Origin: Streptomyces hokutonensis
Lineage (GTDB): Bacteria; Actinomycetota; Actinomycetes; Streptomycetales; Streptomycetaceae
DNA: 64,000 nucleotides
Assembly: GCF_000376565.1 (NCBI RefSeq)
Contig: NZ_BARG01000025.1
Location: forward strand, 1-64,000
Direction: 5' to 3'
Part shown: positions 10,844 to 20,022 of the stretch, piece after piece
Position numbering within the stretch: the stretch's first letter is position 1
Layout of the letters: the number at the start of each line of letters is the position of its first letter
Position numbers and translations under genes: made by a program
The notes under the pieces: model-generated
Seen by the model: the letters and a program-made list of their open reading frames with translations, nothing else
Told to the model about the DNA's origin: nothing
Databases searched by the model: none

Positions 10844-13459
10844 ATGCGCATCAGACGTCTCAGAGACCGACTCGCGCTCCTGCTCGCCCTGGCACTCGGC
10901 ATCGCCGCCCTGGCCGCCGTCCCCGCCGCGAGCGCCACTACCGCCGACGACCCCGTCGAGATCCACGGCCTGAAGGGTGAGTACTACACCCAGTCCGCCC
11001 CCGGCGCCTTCGACTTCGCCGACCTCAAGGCCACCGGCGTCGACCCGAACCTCGACTTCGACAACCTCGAACCCCGACTCGCCTTCACCACCGGCCGGTC
11101 GGACGACGTCAGCATCCGCTGGACCGGAAAGATCGTCCCGACGAAGTCCGGCCCCCACACTTTCTCGATCATCGGCGACAACGGCTTCCGCCTCTGGATC
11201 GGCGGACAGCTCGTCATCGACCACTGGGTCGACGACTGGGACACCGAACAGACCGCCGCCCCCGTCGAGTTGACCGCCGGCACGGCCTACGACATCAAGG
11301 TCGAGTACTTCGAGCACTACGGCGGCTCCAACCTCCACCTCCGCTGGACCGAACCCGGCGGCACCAAGGTCCCCGTCCCGCAGTCGGCCTTCCGCCTTCC
11401 CGACGGCTACGACTACGACGGCGCGATCGCCACGACGGTCACCAGCACCGGCCGCACTCTGAAACTCGACTTCGCCCAGCCCCTCGCCACACCCCCGGCC
11501 GACCTCACCGACCACCTCGAAGCGGTGATCGGCGGCGCCAAGTGGCCCCTGGGGACCGCTCAGTTGGACCCGGCGGACGCGCGGACCCTGCTCATCCCGC
11601 TCACCGAACCCGTCGTCGGCAACAAGACGGGCACCGCCCCCGGTACCGCGGACATCCGCTACGACGGCGCAGCCGGCCTCGGCACGGCCAATGGCAACGT
11701 TATCAACGCCTTCTGGAGCACCGGCCCCAACCACTCCACCCACGAACTGCGCACCCAGTGGGCCGACCAGGTGGGCCCGCACAACGCCCTCCCCGAGTAC
11801 CCGCGCCCCCAGCTCACCCGCACCGACTGGCGCAACCTCAACGGCAGTTGGCAGTTCGCGGCGGCCACAGCGGGCGAGTCCCCGCCCGTCGGCCGGACAC
11901 TCGCCGAGCGCATCCTCGTCCCGTACCCCGTCGAGTCCCAGCTCTCGGGCCTGGAACGGCACGAGGACCGCATGTGGTACCGCCGCACCTTCACCGTCCC
12001 CGCCGACTGGAGGATCGGCTCGGGCAAGCGGCTGATGCTCAACTTCGGTGCCGTCGACTGGCGGGCCGAGGTCTACGTCAACGGCACGAAGGTCACCGAA
12101 CACCAGGGCGGCTACGACAAGTTCGGCGTCGACGTCACCGACGCCCTGAAGCCCGGCCGCACCCAGGAACTGATCGTCGGCGTCTACGACCCCACCGACG
12201 CGGCGAACGGCGAGAACCCGCCGATCGGCAAACAGCGCCTCGACCCGAGCGGCATCTGGTACACCCCCACCTCGGGCATCTGGCAGACGGTCTGGATGGA
12301 ACCGGTCGCCCCCGACCACGTCGACTCCCTCAAGCTCACCCCGGACGTCACCAAGAGCCAACTCACCGTCGAGGCAAAGGGAGTCCGGGACGGCGTACCG
12401 ATCACGGCGACGGCGTACGACGGAAAGCGAGCGGTGGCCACCGCACATGGCCGCACCGGTGACCCGCTCACCCTGACCATCACGAACCCCCGACTCTGGT
12501 CGCCAGACAACCCGTTCCTCTACGACCTGAAGGTCACCGTCGGCCAGGACCGCGTCGGCAGCTACTTCGGGATGCGCTCGATCGCCGTCGAGAAGGTCAA
12601 CGGCGTCCCGCGCACGGTCCTCAACGGCAAGCCCATCTTCATGATGGCCACCCTCGACCAGGGCTTCTGGCCGGACGGCCTCTACACCGCGCCGACCGAC
12701 GAGGCACTGGCCCATGACCTCGAGGTGCACAAGGAGTTGGGCTTCAACGCGGTGCGCAAGCACATCAAGGTCGAGCCCGACCGCTGGTTCTACTGGGCCG
12801 ACCGGCTCGGCCTCATGGTGTGGCAGGACATGCCCGCGATGACCGCCGGGGTGAACCCGTCGCCCGCCGCCCGCGCCGAGTACGAGCGGGAGATGAAGCA
12901 GATGATCGACCAGCACATCAGCAGCCCGTCGGTCGTCATGTGGGTGACGTTCAACGAGGGTTGGGGCCAGTACGACGAGGCCCGCATCGCCGACCAGGCG
13001 AAGGCCTGGGACCCGACGCGGCTCGTCAACAGCATGTCCGGCATCAACCTCGGCGTGGACGGCGGCACCGGCGACATCATCGACGAGCACGGCTATCCCA
13101 GCCCCGCCCTGCCACCCCACCCGGACGGTCAACGCGCCCTGGTCAGCGGGGAGTACGGCGGTCTCGGGCTCGCGGTGCCCGGACACGCCTGGTCGGTCCA
13201 GCAGTCGTACGTCGACGTCGACCCGGCCGCCTACACCGACGACTACCTCGCCAAGCTCGCCGAGGTGCACGCCCTGACGTGCCAAGGGAGCAATGGCGCG
13301 GTCTATACGCAAATCTCCGACGTCGAGGGTGAGTTGAACGGCCTGATGACGTACGACCGCCGGGTGCTCAAGCCCGACGCGCAACGGGTGAAAGCCGCTC
13401 AGCAGGCCCTGATCCGCGACGCCTCGCAGGCGACCCCCGCAGGGTGCCCCACCACCTGA
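10844..13459 (+). CDS. Secreted PA14 and glycoside hydrolase family 2 protein
   Basis: An 871-residue secreted enzyme. Residues 1-32 are an Arg-rich Ala/Leu signal peptide. A PA14 carbohydrate-binding beta-barrel follows at ~45-185 (LKGEYYTQ, FSIIGDNGFRLWIGG). The GH2 sugar-binding jelly roll is at ~320-480 (RTDWRNLNGSWQFA, MWYRRTFTVP), an immunoglobulin-like domain at ~490-590, and the TIM barrel after that. The acid/base Glu sits in VTFNEGWGQ (~704) and a nucleophile candidate in GEYGG (~769). Exact specificity is not readable. The gene is 17 bases upstream of a GH92 gene with its own GGAGG, so the two are one operon for attacking an extracellular glycan, plausibly a mannose-containing N-glycan or fungal/yeast glycan. 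GGAGG precedes ATG 10844. Confidence 0.9.
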   Translation: MRIRRLRDRLALLLALALGIAALAAVPAASATTADDPVEIHGLKGEYYTQSAPGAFDFADLKATGVDPNLDFDNLEPRLAFTTGRSDDVSIRWTGKIVPTKSGPHTFSIIGDNGFRLWIGGQLVIDHWVDDWDTEQTAAPVELTAGTAYDIKVEYFEHYGGSNLHLRWTEPGGTKVPVPQSAFRLPDGYDYDGAIATTVTSTGRTLKLDFAQPLATPPADLTDHLEAVIGGAKWPLGTAQLDPADARTLLIPLTEPVVGNKTGTAPGTADIRYDGAAGLGTANGNVINAFWSTGPNHSTHELRTQWADQVGPHNALPEYPRPQLTRTDWRNLNGSWQFAAATAGESPPVGRTLAERILVPYPVESQLSGLERHEDRMWYRRTFTVPADWRIGSGKRLMLNFGAVDWRAEVYVNGTKVTEHQGGYDKFGVDVTDALKPGRTQELIVGVYDPTDAANGENPPIGKQRLDPSGIWYTPTSGIWQTVWMEPVAPDHVDSLKLTPDVTKSQLTVEAKGVRDGVPITATAYDGKRAVATAHGRTGDPLTLTITNPRLWSPDNPFLYDLKVTVGQDRVGSYFGMRSIAVEKVNGVPRTVLNGKPIFMMATLDQGFWPDGLYTAPTDEALAHDLEVHKELGFNAVRKHIKVEPDRWFYWADRLGLMVWQDMPAMTAGVNPSPAARAEYEREMKQMIDQHISSPSVVMWVTFNEGWGQYDEARIADQAKAWDPTRLVNSMSGINLGVDGGTGDIIDEHGYPSPALPPHPDGQRALVSGEYGGLGLAVPGHAWSVQQSYVDVDPAAYTDDYLAKLAEVHALTCQGSNGAVYTQISDVEGELNGLMTYDRRVLKPDAQRVKAAQQALIRDASQATPAGCPTT

Positions 13460-13476
13460 ACTCCCCTGGAGGACCC

Positions 13477-15792
13477 ATGAGATGGACCCGGCGCCTGCGG
13501 TTGTGCATGGCGGGGGCGGTGGCAGTCTCCGCGCTGTTCGCCGCCCCCGCCGCAGCCGAGGCCTCTGTCGACGGTCAACTCACCGACCTGGTCAACCCGT
13601 TCATCGGTACCGAGAACGACGGCAACACCTATCCCGGGGCCGCCGTGCCCTTCGGCATGGTGCAGTTCTCGCCGGACACCGGCCACAACACCGGCTACGA
13701 CTACTCCCAGAACCACATCCGCGGCTTCTCCCTCGTGCACCTCTCCGGCGTCGGCTGCGGCCTCGGCGGCGATCTGCCCGTACTGCCCACGACCGGCGAG
13801 GTGACGCAGACGGACTACGCCCAGTACGCGGCCGAGTTCAGCCACGACGACGAGCACGCGAGCCCCGGCTACTACCAAGTCGGCCTGAAAACCGGCATCG
13901 AGGCCGAACTGACGGCGACCACGCGCACCGGCGTTCAGCGCTACACCTTCCCGGCCACCGACAAGGCCAACGTGCTCCTCAACGCGGCCCAGTCGCTGCA
14001 CAGCGGCGTCGCCTCGAAGGTCGAGGTCCTCGACAACAGGACCGTGCGCACCACCATCACCGGCCGCGGCTTCTGCCAGGACACCAAGCCGTACACCGTC
14101 TACACGGTCACGCGCTTCGACCGGCCTTTCACCGCGTACGGCACCTGGAACGGTCCAACGGTGACCGCCGGTTCCAGGACCGGGAGCGGCGGCGCGTACG
14201 TCCGCTTCGACACGACCAAGGACCGTACGGTCGAGGCGACCACGGCCCTGTCGTACGTCGACGCGCACGGCGCGGCGGTCAACCTCCGTACGGAGGGCGG
14301 GAGTTCCTTCGACGCCGTCCGCCACCGGGCCCAACGGGCCTGGGAGGGCCGGCTCGACGACGTACGCGCGCAGGGCGGCTCCGACAGTCTGCGCCGGACC
14401 TTCTATTCGTCCTTGTACCGGTCCTTCCTCGCGCCGAACGTCGGCAGCGACGCCGACGGCCGCTACACAGGCTGGGACCAGAAGATCCACCGCGCGAAGG
14501 GCTTCACGTACTACCAGAACTGGTCCCTGTGGGACACCTACCGCACCCAGTCCCAGCTCCTCGCCCTGCTCGCACCCCGCGAGGCCCGGGACATGGCGAT
14601 CTCGGTGATCAAGATCGACGAGGAGAGCGGCTGGCTGCCCAAGTGGGGCTACGGCACGGTCGAGACGAACATCATGACCGGCGATCCGGTCACTCCGTTC
14701 CTCACCAACGCTTACCAGCAAGGCCTGTTGAAGGGCTACGAGGAGCGCGCCTACCGGGCGTTGAAGCAGAACGCCGACGGCGTGCCGCCCACCGAGTCGG
14801 CGGCGGTCGGGCGGGAAGCGAACAGGGAGTACATCGCCGAAGGCTTCGCGCCGTACATCAAGGACCGTCCGCACGCGAAGCCCGGTGACTCCGACTACGA
14901 CCACGGGGCCTCGGCCACCCTCGAGTACGCCCTCTCGGACGCGATGCTCGCGCAGATGGCCCGCGACCTCGGGCACGGCGCCGACGCCGCCCGCTATGCC
15001 GCCCGTGCCCAGAGCTACCGGAACATCTTCGACCCGTCGACCGGCTTCTTCCGCGCCCGCGACGCCTCCGGTGCCTTCGTCGGTCCCGCCGACCCGGCGC
15101 AGAGCGAGGGCTTCCACGAGGGCACGTCGTGGCAGTACCAGTGGCTGGTGCCGCAGGACCTGCCCGGCATGGTCGACCTCATCGGCGGGCAACAGGCGGC
15201 CAACGCCCGGCTGGACTCCTTCTTCGCCTACGACCAACTGCTCGCCGACCCCGCGAAGACGGCCCGCGAGGTGTGGGTCAACGGGCCGTACGACTACTAC
15301 AACGCGGACAAGTACAACCCGCAGAACGAGCCGGACCTGATCGCCCCGTACACCTATCTGTCGACCGGACAGCCGTGGAAGACGACCGATGTCGTCCATG
15401 CGGCGCTGACCCTGTTCACGGACGGTCCGACCGGCATGACCGGCAACGACGACCTCGGCACGATGTCCGCGTGGAACGTGCTGTCGTCGATCGGGATCTT
15501 CCCGGTCCAGCCCGGCTACGACACCTGGGGCCTGTCCACGCCCGTCTTCGAGCGGGTCGACCTGACTCTGGACCGCCGCTACTACCCGCACGGCGCCCTG
15601 ACCATCAAGGCGCCCGGCACGTCCGCCGGCGACCGTTACATCCAGGCGGCCCGGACGGACGGGACGTCGTACGACCGCACCTATCTGACCACCGGGCTGC
15701 TGAGGTCCGTACGGTCGCTGGACTTCACGGTCGGCCCGCACCCGTCGGAGTGGGGTACGTCACCCCAGGCGGGACCGCCGGCACTGAAGTGA
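13477..15792 (+). CDS. Secreted glycoside hydrolase family 92 alpha-mannosidase
   Basis: A 771-residue secreted protein with a signal peptide (LCMAGAVAVSALFAAPAAAEA). GH92 signatures are clear: NPFIGTENDGNTYPGAAVPFG at the mature N terminus, SLVHLSGVGCG, the QNWSLWDTYRTQ loop, and GNDDLGTMSAWNVLSSIGIF near residue 660, which carries conserved acidic active-site residues. GH92 enzymes are calcium-dependent exo-alpha-mannosidases with inversion of configuration. It follows the GH2 gene by 17 bases with CTGGAGG ahead of ATG 13477, so the two are co-expressed, probably to strip mannosylated glycans outside the cell. A strong hairpin follows the stop. Confidence 0.93.
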   Translation: MRWTRRLRLCMAGAVAVSALFAAPAAAEASVDGQLTDLVNPFIGTENDGNTYPGAAVPFGMVQFSPDTGHNTGYDYSQNHIRGFSLVHLSGVGCGLGGDLPVLPTTGEVTQTDYAQYAAEFSHDDEHASPGYYQVGLKTGIEAELTATTRTGVQRYTFPATDKANVLLNAAQSLHSGVASKVEVLDNRTVRTTITGRGFCQDTKPYTVYTVTRFDRPFTAYGTWNGPTVTAGSRTGSGGAYVRFDTTKDRTVEATTALSYVDAHGAAVNLRTEGGSSFDAVRHRAQRAWEGRLDDVRAQGGSDSLRRTFYSSLYRSFLAPNVGSDADGRYTGWDQKIHRAKGFTYYQNWSLWDTYRTQSQLLALLAPREARDMAISVIKIDEESGWLPKWGYGTVETNIMTGDPVTPFLTNAYQQGLLKGYEERAYRALKQNADGVPPTESAAVGREANREYIAEGFAPYIKDRPHAKPGDSDYDHGASATLEYALSDAMLAQMARDLGHGADAARYAARAQSYRNIFDPSTGFFRARDASGAFVGPADPAQSEGFHEGTSWQYQWLVPQDLPGMVDLIGGQQAANARLDSFFAYDQLLADPAKTAREVWVNGPYDYYNADKYNPQNEPDLIAPYTYLSTGQPWKTTDVVHAALTLFTDGPTGMTGNDDLGTMSAWNVLSSIGIFPVQPGYDTWGLSTPVFERVDLTLDRRYYPHGALTIKAPGTSAGDRYIQAARTDGTSYDRTYLTTGLLRSVRSLDFTVGPHPSEWGTSPQAGPPALK

Positions 15793-15808
15793 CCTCAGGC
15801 GCCACTGG

Positions 15809-15837
15809 AGTCCCGCCCCTCCCACGGGGGCGGGACT
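15809..15837 (+). terminator. Hairpin terminator of the glycosidase operon
   Basis: AGTCCCGCCCC (15809-15819) and GGGGCGGGACT (15827-15837) form a perfect 11-bp stem with a 7-base loop, 16 bases past the GH92 stop. Confidence 0.88.
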
Positions 15838-15872
15838 GGGGCTGGATGTAATCTGCTGTTAACTGTGCGTAG

Positions 15873-15892
15873 CTTGATCGTACTTGACCGTA
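15873..15892. promoter_or_regulatory. Tandem decamer CTTGATCGTA-CTTGACCGTA
   Basis: Two abutting 10-mers differ at one base. Head-to-tail decamers of this spacing are typical half-sites for response regulators or provide overlapping -35-like TTGA elements. They lie 55-75 bases ahead of the WS/DGAT start and after the preceding terminator, so they belong to that gene. Confidence 0.4.
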
Positions 15893-15947
15893 ATCGCTTG
15901 TCGGCGCTTGACTGCTTGCTCACCCCTAGTCGACGCGAGGCAAGCCT

Positions 15948-17273
15948 TTGACTTCTGACCTGCTCGCTCCTCTCGACCTGGCGTTCTGGAACATCGAGTC
16001 CGACCGGAACCCGATGCACCTGGGCGCACTCGGCGTCTTCTCGGCACACTCGCCGACCGCGGGAGCCCACGCCGCCGACCTCCTCGCCGCCCGTGCCGCC
16101 GCCGTTCCCGGGCTGCGGATGCGCATCCGGGACGTGTGGCAGCCGCTGTCCCTGTCCTTCGGGAGCGCCACCCGCGAGGAGGACCCCGACTTCGACCCGC
16201 TGCACCACGTCCGGCTGCACGCCCCGACCGCCGACTTCCAGGAGGTCGCGGGCCGGCTGATGGAACGTCCGCTGGAGCGCGACCGGCCCCCGTGGGAGGC
16301 GCATGTGCTGCCCGGCGAGGACGGTGTCTCCTTCGCCGTGCTGTTCAAGTTCCACCACGCCCTGGCCGACGGACTGCGGGCGCTGACCCTCGCCGCCGCG
16401 ATCCTCGACCCGATGGACATGCCCGAGCGGCGGCCCCGCCCCGAGGAGCCCGCGCGCGGCCTGCTGCCCGATGTGCGCAAGCTGCCCGGGCTGCTTCGGG
16501 GTGCCCTGTCCGATGTCGGCCGGGCCCTCGACATCGGGGCGTCCGTCGCCCGCTCCACGCTCGACGTCCGCTCGTCGGCGGCGCTTGCCTCCGAGCCGTC
16601 GGGCACCCGTCGTACGGCCGGAGTCGTCGTCGACCTCGACGACGTGCACCGGATCCGCAAGACCGTCGGCGGGACCGTCAACGACGTGCTCATCGCCGTC
16701 GTCGCGGGCGCCCTGCGCCGCTGGCTCGACGAACGCGGCGACGGCAGCGAGGGCGTCGCGCCCCGTGCCCTGATCCCCGTCTCCAAACGCCGTCCGCGCA
16801 GCGCGCAGCCGCAGGGCAACCGGCTCTCCGGGTATCTGATACGGCTGCCCGTCGACGACCCCGACCCGCTCGGGCGGCTCGACTCGGTGCGCGCCGACAT
16901 GGACCGCAACAAGGACGCGGGCCCCAACCGGGGCGCGGGCGCCGTCGCCCTGCTCGCCGACCACGTACCGGCGCTCGGCCACCGGCTCGGCGGACCGTTC
17001 GCCGCGCAGGCCGCCCGGCTCTGGTTCGACATCCTCGTCACCAGCGTCCCGCTGCCCAGCATCGGTCTGAAGCTCGGCGGCAACCCGGTCACCGCGGTCT
17101 TCCCGTACGCCCCGCTGGCCCGTGGCCAGTCCCTCGCGGTCGCCGTCTCCACCTTCCGCGGGCACGTCCACTACGGCCTTGTCGCGGACGCGGCGGCCGT
17201 ACCGGATCTCGATCTGTTCGCCCGCGCGCTCACCGAGGAGGTGGAGACACTCATCACCGCCTGCGGGTCGTGA
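15948..17273 (+). CDS. WS/DGAT/MGAT-type acyl-CoA acyltransferase
   Basis: A 441-residue wax ester synthase/diacylglycerol acyltransferase. It starts APLDLAFWNIESDRNPMHLG, the usual N-terminal block, has the catalytic HHALADG (HHxxxDG) at ~136-142, and PLERDRPPWEAHVLPG before it. The NDVLIAVVAGALRRWL and GNPVTAVFPYAPLARGQSLA blocks of the C-terminal half are present. These enzymes esterify acyl-CoA to diacylglycerol or long-chain alcohols to make storage lipid in Streptomyces. The only suitable start is TTG 15948, with GCGAGG upstream. Transcribed alone. Confidence 0.9.
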   Translation: MTSDLLAPLDLAFWNIESDRNPMHLGALGVFSAHSPTAGAHAADLLAARAAAVPGLRMRIRDVWQPLSLSFGSATREEDPDFDPLHHVRLHAPTADFQEVAGRLMERPLERDRPPWEAHVLPGEDGVSFAVLFKFHHALADGLRALTLAAAILDPMDMPERRPRPEEPARGLLPDVRKLPGLLRGALSDVGRALDIGASVARSTLDVRSSAALASEPSGTRRTAGVVVDLDDVHRIRKTVGGTVNDVLIAVVAGALRRWLDERGDGSEGVAPRALIPVSKRRPRSAQPQGNRLSGYLIRLPVDDPDPLGRLDSVRADMDRNKDAGPNRGAGAVALLADHVPALGHRLGGPFAAQAARLWFDILVTSVPLPSIGLKLGGNPVTAVFPYAPLARGQSLAVAVSTFRGHVHYGLVADAAAVPDLDLFARALTEEVETLITACGS

Positions 17274-17285
17274 CGTGGAACGAGT

Positions 17286-17315
17286 TTGGTGCTGCGGCCC
17301 GGCGCTCCGTAAAAT
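17286..17315 (+). promoter_or_regulatory. Candidate promoter of the zinc-ribbon SDR gene
   Basis: TTGGTG (17286-17291) and TAAAAT (17310-17315) are 18 bases apart and 65 bases before the start codon. A/T-rich hexamers are rare in this DNA, which makes this a fair housekeeping-sigma promoter. Confidence 0.5.
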
Positions 17316-17379
17316 TCCCTGTTCGACGGCCGGTGCGCTCTGAGCGCCGCCGCGGACGACCCAAGGAAACGGCAGCGCG

Positions 17380-18873
17380 ATGACGGTGACAGAGAACGGC
17401 TCCACGACCCCGGACGAGGTCGTGTACGGGCCCGGCATCGACCCCGAGCGGCTGGCCGTCTGCCTCAGCGTGCTCGACGAACTCGAGAAGATCGACGTCG
17501 ACCACCCCGACGCGATCACCGTGCGCCGGGCCACCGCCGGCATCTACCGCAGCGTCAAGCAGCGCCGCCGCCAGGAGCGCCGGGCCGCGAAGACCGCGCA
17601 CGACAAGGCCGTCACCGAGTCCACCGCGACCGGCTCCGCCCAGCGCATCGACGACGAGACCGAGGGACTGCTCCCGTCGTCGGTGACGGAGGAGGGCCGC
17701 ATCGCCGGGATACTCCAGCGCCCGCGCTCCTGCTACACCTGCAAGACCCGGTACGTGGAAGTCGACTACTTCTACCACCAGCTCTGTCCCGACTGCGCCC
17801 GCCTGAACCGCGAGAAGCGCGACGTCCACGCCGACCTCACCGGCAAGCGCGCGCTGCTCACCGGCGGTCGCGCCAAGATCGGCATGTACATCGCGCTGCG
17901 GCTGCTGCGCGACGGCGCGCACACGACGATCACCACGCGCTTCCCCAAGGACGCCATCCGCCGCTTCAAGGCCATGGACGACTCGGGGGACTGGCTGCAC
18001 CGCCTGGAGGTCGTCGGCATCGACCTGCGCGACCCGGCCCAGGCCGTCGCCCTCGCCGACCAGATGGCAGAGGCGGGCCCGCTCGACATCCTGATCAACA
18101 ACGCGACGCAGACCGTACGACGGCTGCCCTCCGCCTACGCCGCGCTCGTCGACGGCGAGAGCGCGCCGCTGCCCGCCGGTGAGCTGCCCGCCCACCACGT
18201 CATCGGCGCGTTCGGCTCCGGCGCGGTCGACGGCCTCGCCGCGCTGCCCGTCGGGATCTCCGGCCTCGACGCCCAGCAGGTGGCCGACCTCGCCCTGGTC
18301 GCGGGCAACGCCAGCGTCGCCCGGCACCTCGACGGCACCGCCATCGACGCCGGCGGTCTGGTCCCCGACGTGGTCGACACCAACACCTGGGTGCAGACCA
18401 TCGAGCAGATCTCCCCGGTGGAGCTGCTGGAGACCCAACTCTGCAACTACACCGCGCCGTTCATCCTGATCAGCAAGCTCCGCCCGGCCATGGCCACCGC
18501 CGCGAAGACGGCGACGAGCGGGCGCTCGTACATCGTCAACGTCTCCGCGATGGAGGGCGTCTTCGGCCGCGGCTACAAGGGCGCCGGACACCCGAACACC
18601 AACGCCGCCAAGGCCGCGATGAACATGGTGACCCGCACCAGCGGCCAGGAGATGTTCCAGACCGACGGCATCCTCATGACCTCCGTCGACACCGGCTGGA
18701 TCACCGACGAACGCCCCCACTACGACAAGCTCCGCCTCGCCGAGGAGGGCTTCCACGCCCCGCTGGATCTGGTCGACGGGGCGGCCCGGGTTTACGATCC
18801 GATTGTGCGCGGCGAGCAGGGCGAGGACCTGTACGGCGTCTTCCTGAAGGACTACGCGCCCGGCAAGTGGTAA
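17380..18873 (+). CDS. Divergent SDR with N-terminal zinc-ribbon and missing catalytic tyrosine
   Basis: A 497-residue protein, roughly twice a classical SDR. Residues 1-110 are charged and helical. A CxxC...CxxC zinc-ribbon (CYTCKTRY...CPDC) spans ~117-139. A Rossmann fold follows with TGGRAKIGMYIALRLLRDG in place of TGxxxGIG, and LDILINNATQT, equivalent to the NNAG motif. The serine motif VNVSAMEG is present, but the YxxxK site reads TNAAK, so Tyr is Thr while Lys is kept. A long insertion separates the halves. Either chemistry is altered or the protein is a nucleotide-binding sensor; both are inference. AAGGAAACGG precedes ATG 17380. A small membrane protein gene follows by 71 bases. Confidence 0.75.
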   Translation: MTVTENGSTTPDEVVYGPGIDPERLAVCLSVLDELEKIDVDHPDAITVRRATAGIYRSVKQRRRQERRAAKTAHDKAVTESTATGSAQRIDDETEGLLPSSVTEEGRIAGILQRPRSCYTCKTRYVEVDYFYHQLCPDCARLNREKRDVHADLTGKRALLTGGRAKIGMYIALRLLRDGAHTTITTRFPKDAIRRFKAMDDSGDWLHRLEVVGIDLRDPAQAVALADQMAEAGPLDILINNATQTVRRLPSAYAALVDGESAPLPAGELPAHHVIGAFGSGAVDGLAALPVGISGLDAQQVADLALVAGNASVARHLDGTAIDAGGLVPDVVDTNTWVQTIEQISPVELLETQLCNYTAPFILISKLRPAMATAAKTATSGRSYIVNVSAMEGVFGRGYKGAGHPNTNAAKAAMNMVTRTSGQEMFQTDGILMTSVDTGWITDERPHYDKLRLAEEGFHAPLDLVDGAARVYDPIVRGEQGEDLYGVFLKDYAPGKW

Positions 18874-18944
18874 CCCGCCGCCCCGGACCCGGGCCCCGGT
18901 GACCGCCGGTCCCGGCCCTGGTGAGGACCGCGCGAGGAGTTCCC

Positions 18945-19178
18945 ATGGCCAGTTCACACGGCATCGATCCGAGGGCCTTCGAAGACCCGCGCAACCACTA
19001 CCCGACCGACGACCAGTTCTACGCGAGCGACCGTCCGGCACACCCCGTACTGCCGGAGGACCGCCCGCGCGGCGGCGGGCCCACGACCGCGGTGAAGCAC
19101 CGCGGGACCTGGGCCACGGTCGCACTCGTCGCCGGGATCGTCCTGCTGATCCTCGTGGGGATCGCCCTGTTCCCGTGA
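18945..19178 (+). CDS. Small C-terminally anchored membrane protein
   Basis: A 77-residue protein with a hydrophilic N-terminal half rich in Asp, Pro and Tyr (PRAFEDPRNHYPTDDQFYAS) and one hydrophobic helix at the C terminus (TWATVALVAGIVLLILVGIA). It has no signal peptide, so the N terminus is probably cytoplasmic. GAGGAG precedes ATG 18945. It is unrecognised; its position just downstream of the zinc-ribbon SDR gene suggests co-expression. The stop is 9 bases from the end of the convergent SDR gene. Confidence 0.7.
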   Translation: MASSHGIDPRAFEDPRNHYPTDDQFYASDRPAHPVLPEDRPRGGGPTTAVKHRGTWATVALVAGIVLLILVGIALFP

Positions 19179-19187
19179 GCGAGTCGG

Positions 19188-19997
19188 TCATGAGTGCGGC
19201 GGCCCCGCCGACCTCAGCCGGTCGTGGACGGCGTACCCGCCCGACGTGTACGCCGCCCGCACCCGGGTCCCGCCGTCCACCAGCAGATCCGCCCCGGTGA
19301 TCCACTCGGCTTGGTCGGAGGCCAGCCACAGCACGGCCTGTGCGATGTCGGCCGGTTCCCCGATCCGGCCGAGCGGCAGCCCGGCGGCGACCTCCGCCTC
19401 GCCCGGCTCCCACACGAAGCGCGCCATCTCGGTGCGTACGAGTCCGGGGGAGACGGAGTTGACCCGCACCCCCGGCGCGAGTTCCCCCGCGAGCTGCTGC
19501 GTGAGGTGAAGGAGCGCCGCCTTGCTGGTGGAGTACGCCCCCACGTTCGGCCCGACATGCCCGGCACCCTCGGTGCACACGTTGACCACCGACCCGCCGT
19601 GCTCCCGCATCCACGCCCGCCAGGCGCACTGCGTCAACCGCAGTGGCGCCTCGACGTTCACGGCGAACGCCGTCCGCCAGGCATCCGGATCGGCTTCCAT
19701 CAGCGGGCCGTACGGCTGGTTCGTCGCCGCGTTGTTGACGACCACGTCGATCCGCCCGAAGGCGCGCAGCGCGAACTCGGCCAACTCCCGGGGGTGTTCG
19801 GGGTCGCCGACATCCCCGGCCAGTCCGACCCCGCCCAACTCCTCGGCGGCACGCGCCACTTCACCGGCGTCCCGCGCGCTCACGCACACCAGCGCCCCGG
19901 CCCCGGCGAACGCCTCGGCGACCGCGCGCCCGATCCCGCGCGTACCGCCGGTGACCAGGACGGCCCGACCGCGCAGACCGTACGACGACGACGTCAT
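19188..19997 (-). CDS. SDR family oxidoreductase (FabG-like)
   Basis: A 269-residue classical SDR: VLVTGGTRGIGRAVAEAF for NAD(P) binding, VVNNAATNQ, and YSTSK for catalysis. The residue 13 positions before the Tyr, normally Ser, is Thr (VCTEG), which can still orient the substrate. The C-terminal motif GADLLVDGGTRV is typical. It is the second gene after the HD-domain gene (25-base gap), so it likely acts in the same unknown pathway. Confidence 0.85.
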   Translation of the reverse strand: MTSSSYGLRGRAVLVTGGTRGIGRAVAEAFAGAGALVCVSARDAGEVARAAEELGGVGLAGDVGDPEHPRELAEFALRAFGRIDVVVNNAATNQPYGPLMEADPDAWRTAFAVNVEAPLRLTQCAWRAWMREHGGSVVNVCTEGAGHVGPNVGAYSTSKAALLHLTQQLAGELAPGVRVNSVSPGLVRTEMARFVWEPGEAEVAAGLPLGRIGEPADIAQAVLWLASDQAEWITGADLLVDGGTRVRAAYTSGGYAVHDRLRSAGPPHS

Positions 19998-20022
19998 CGC
20001 CGTACGATCTCATGACGGACCG

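Noticed and set aside
9455..13384. 1309-codon open frame on the minus strand across glgC and the GH2 gene
   Set aside because: It is antisense to two genes with clear family motifs, has Val/Gly/Asp/Arg-rich low-information sequence, and arises from the GC3 bias of the sense genes.
13399..15741. 780-codon minus-strand open frame across the GH92 gene
   Set aside because: Antisense shadow of a GH92 gene with all signatures; no domain in the translated product.
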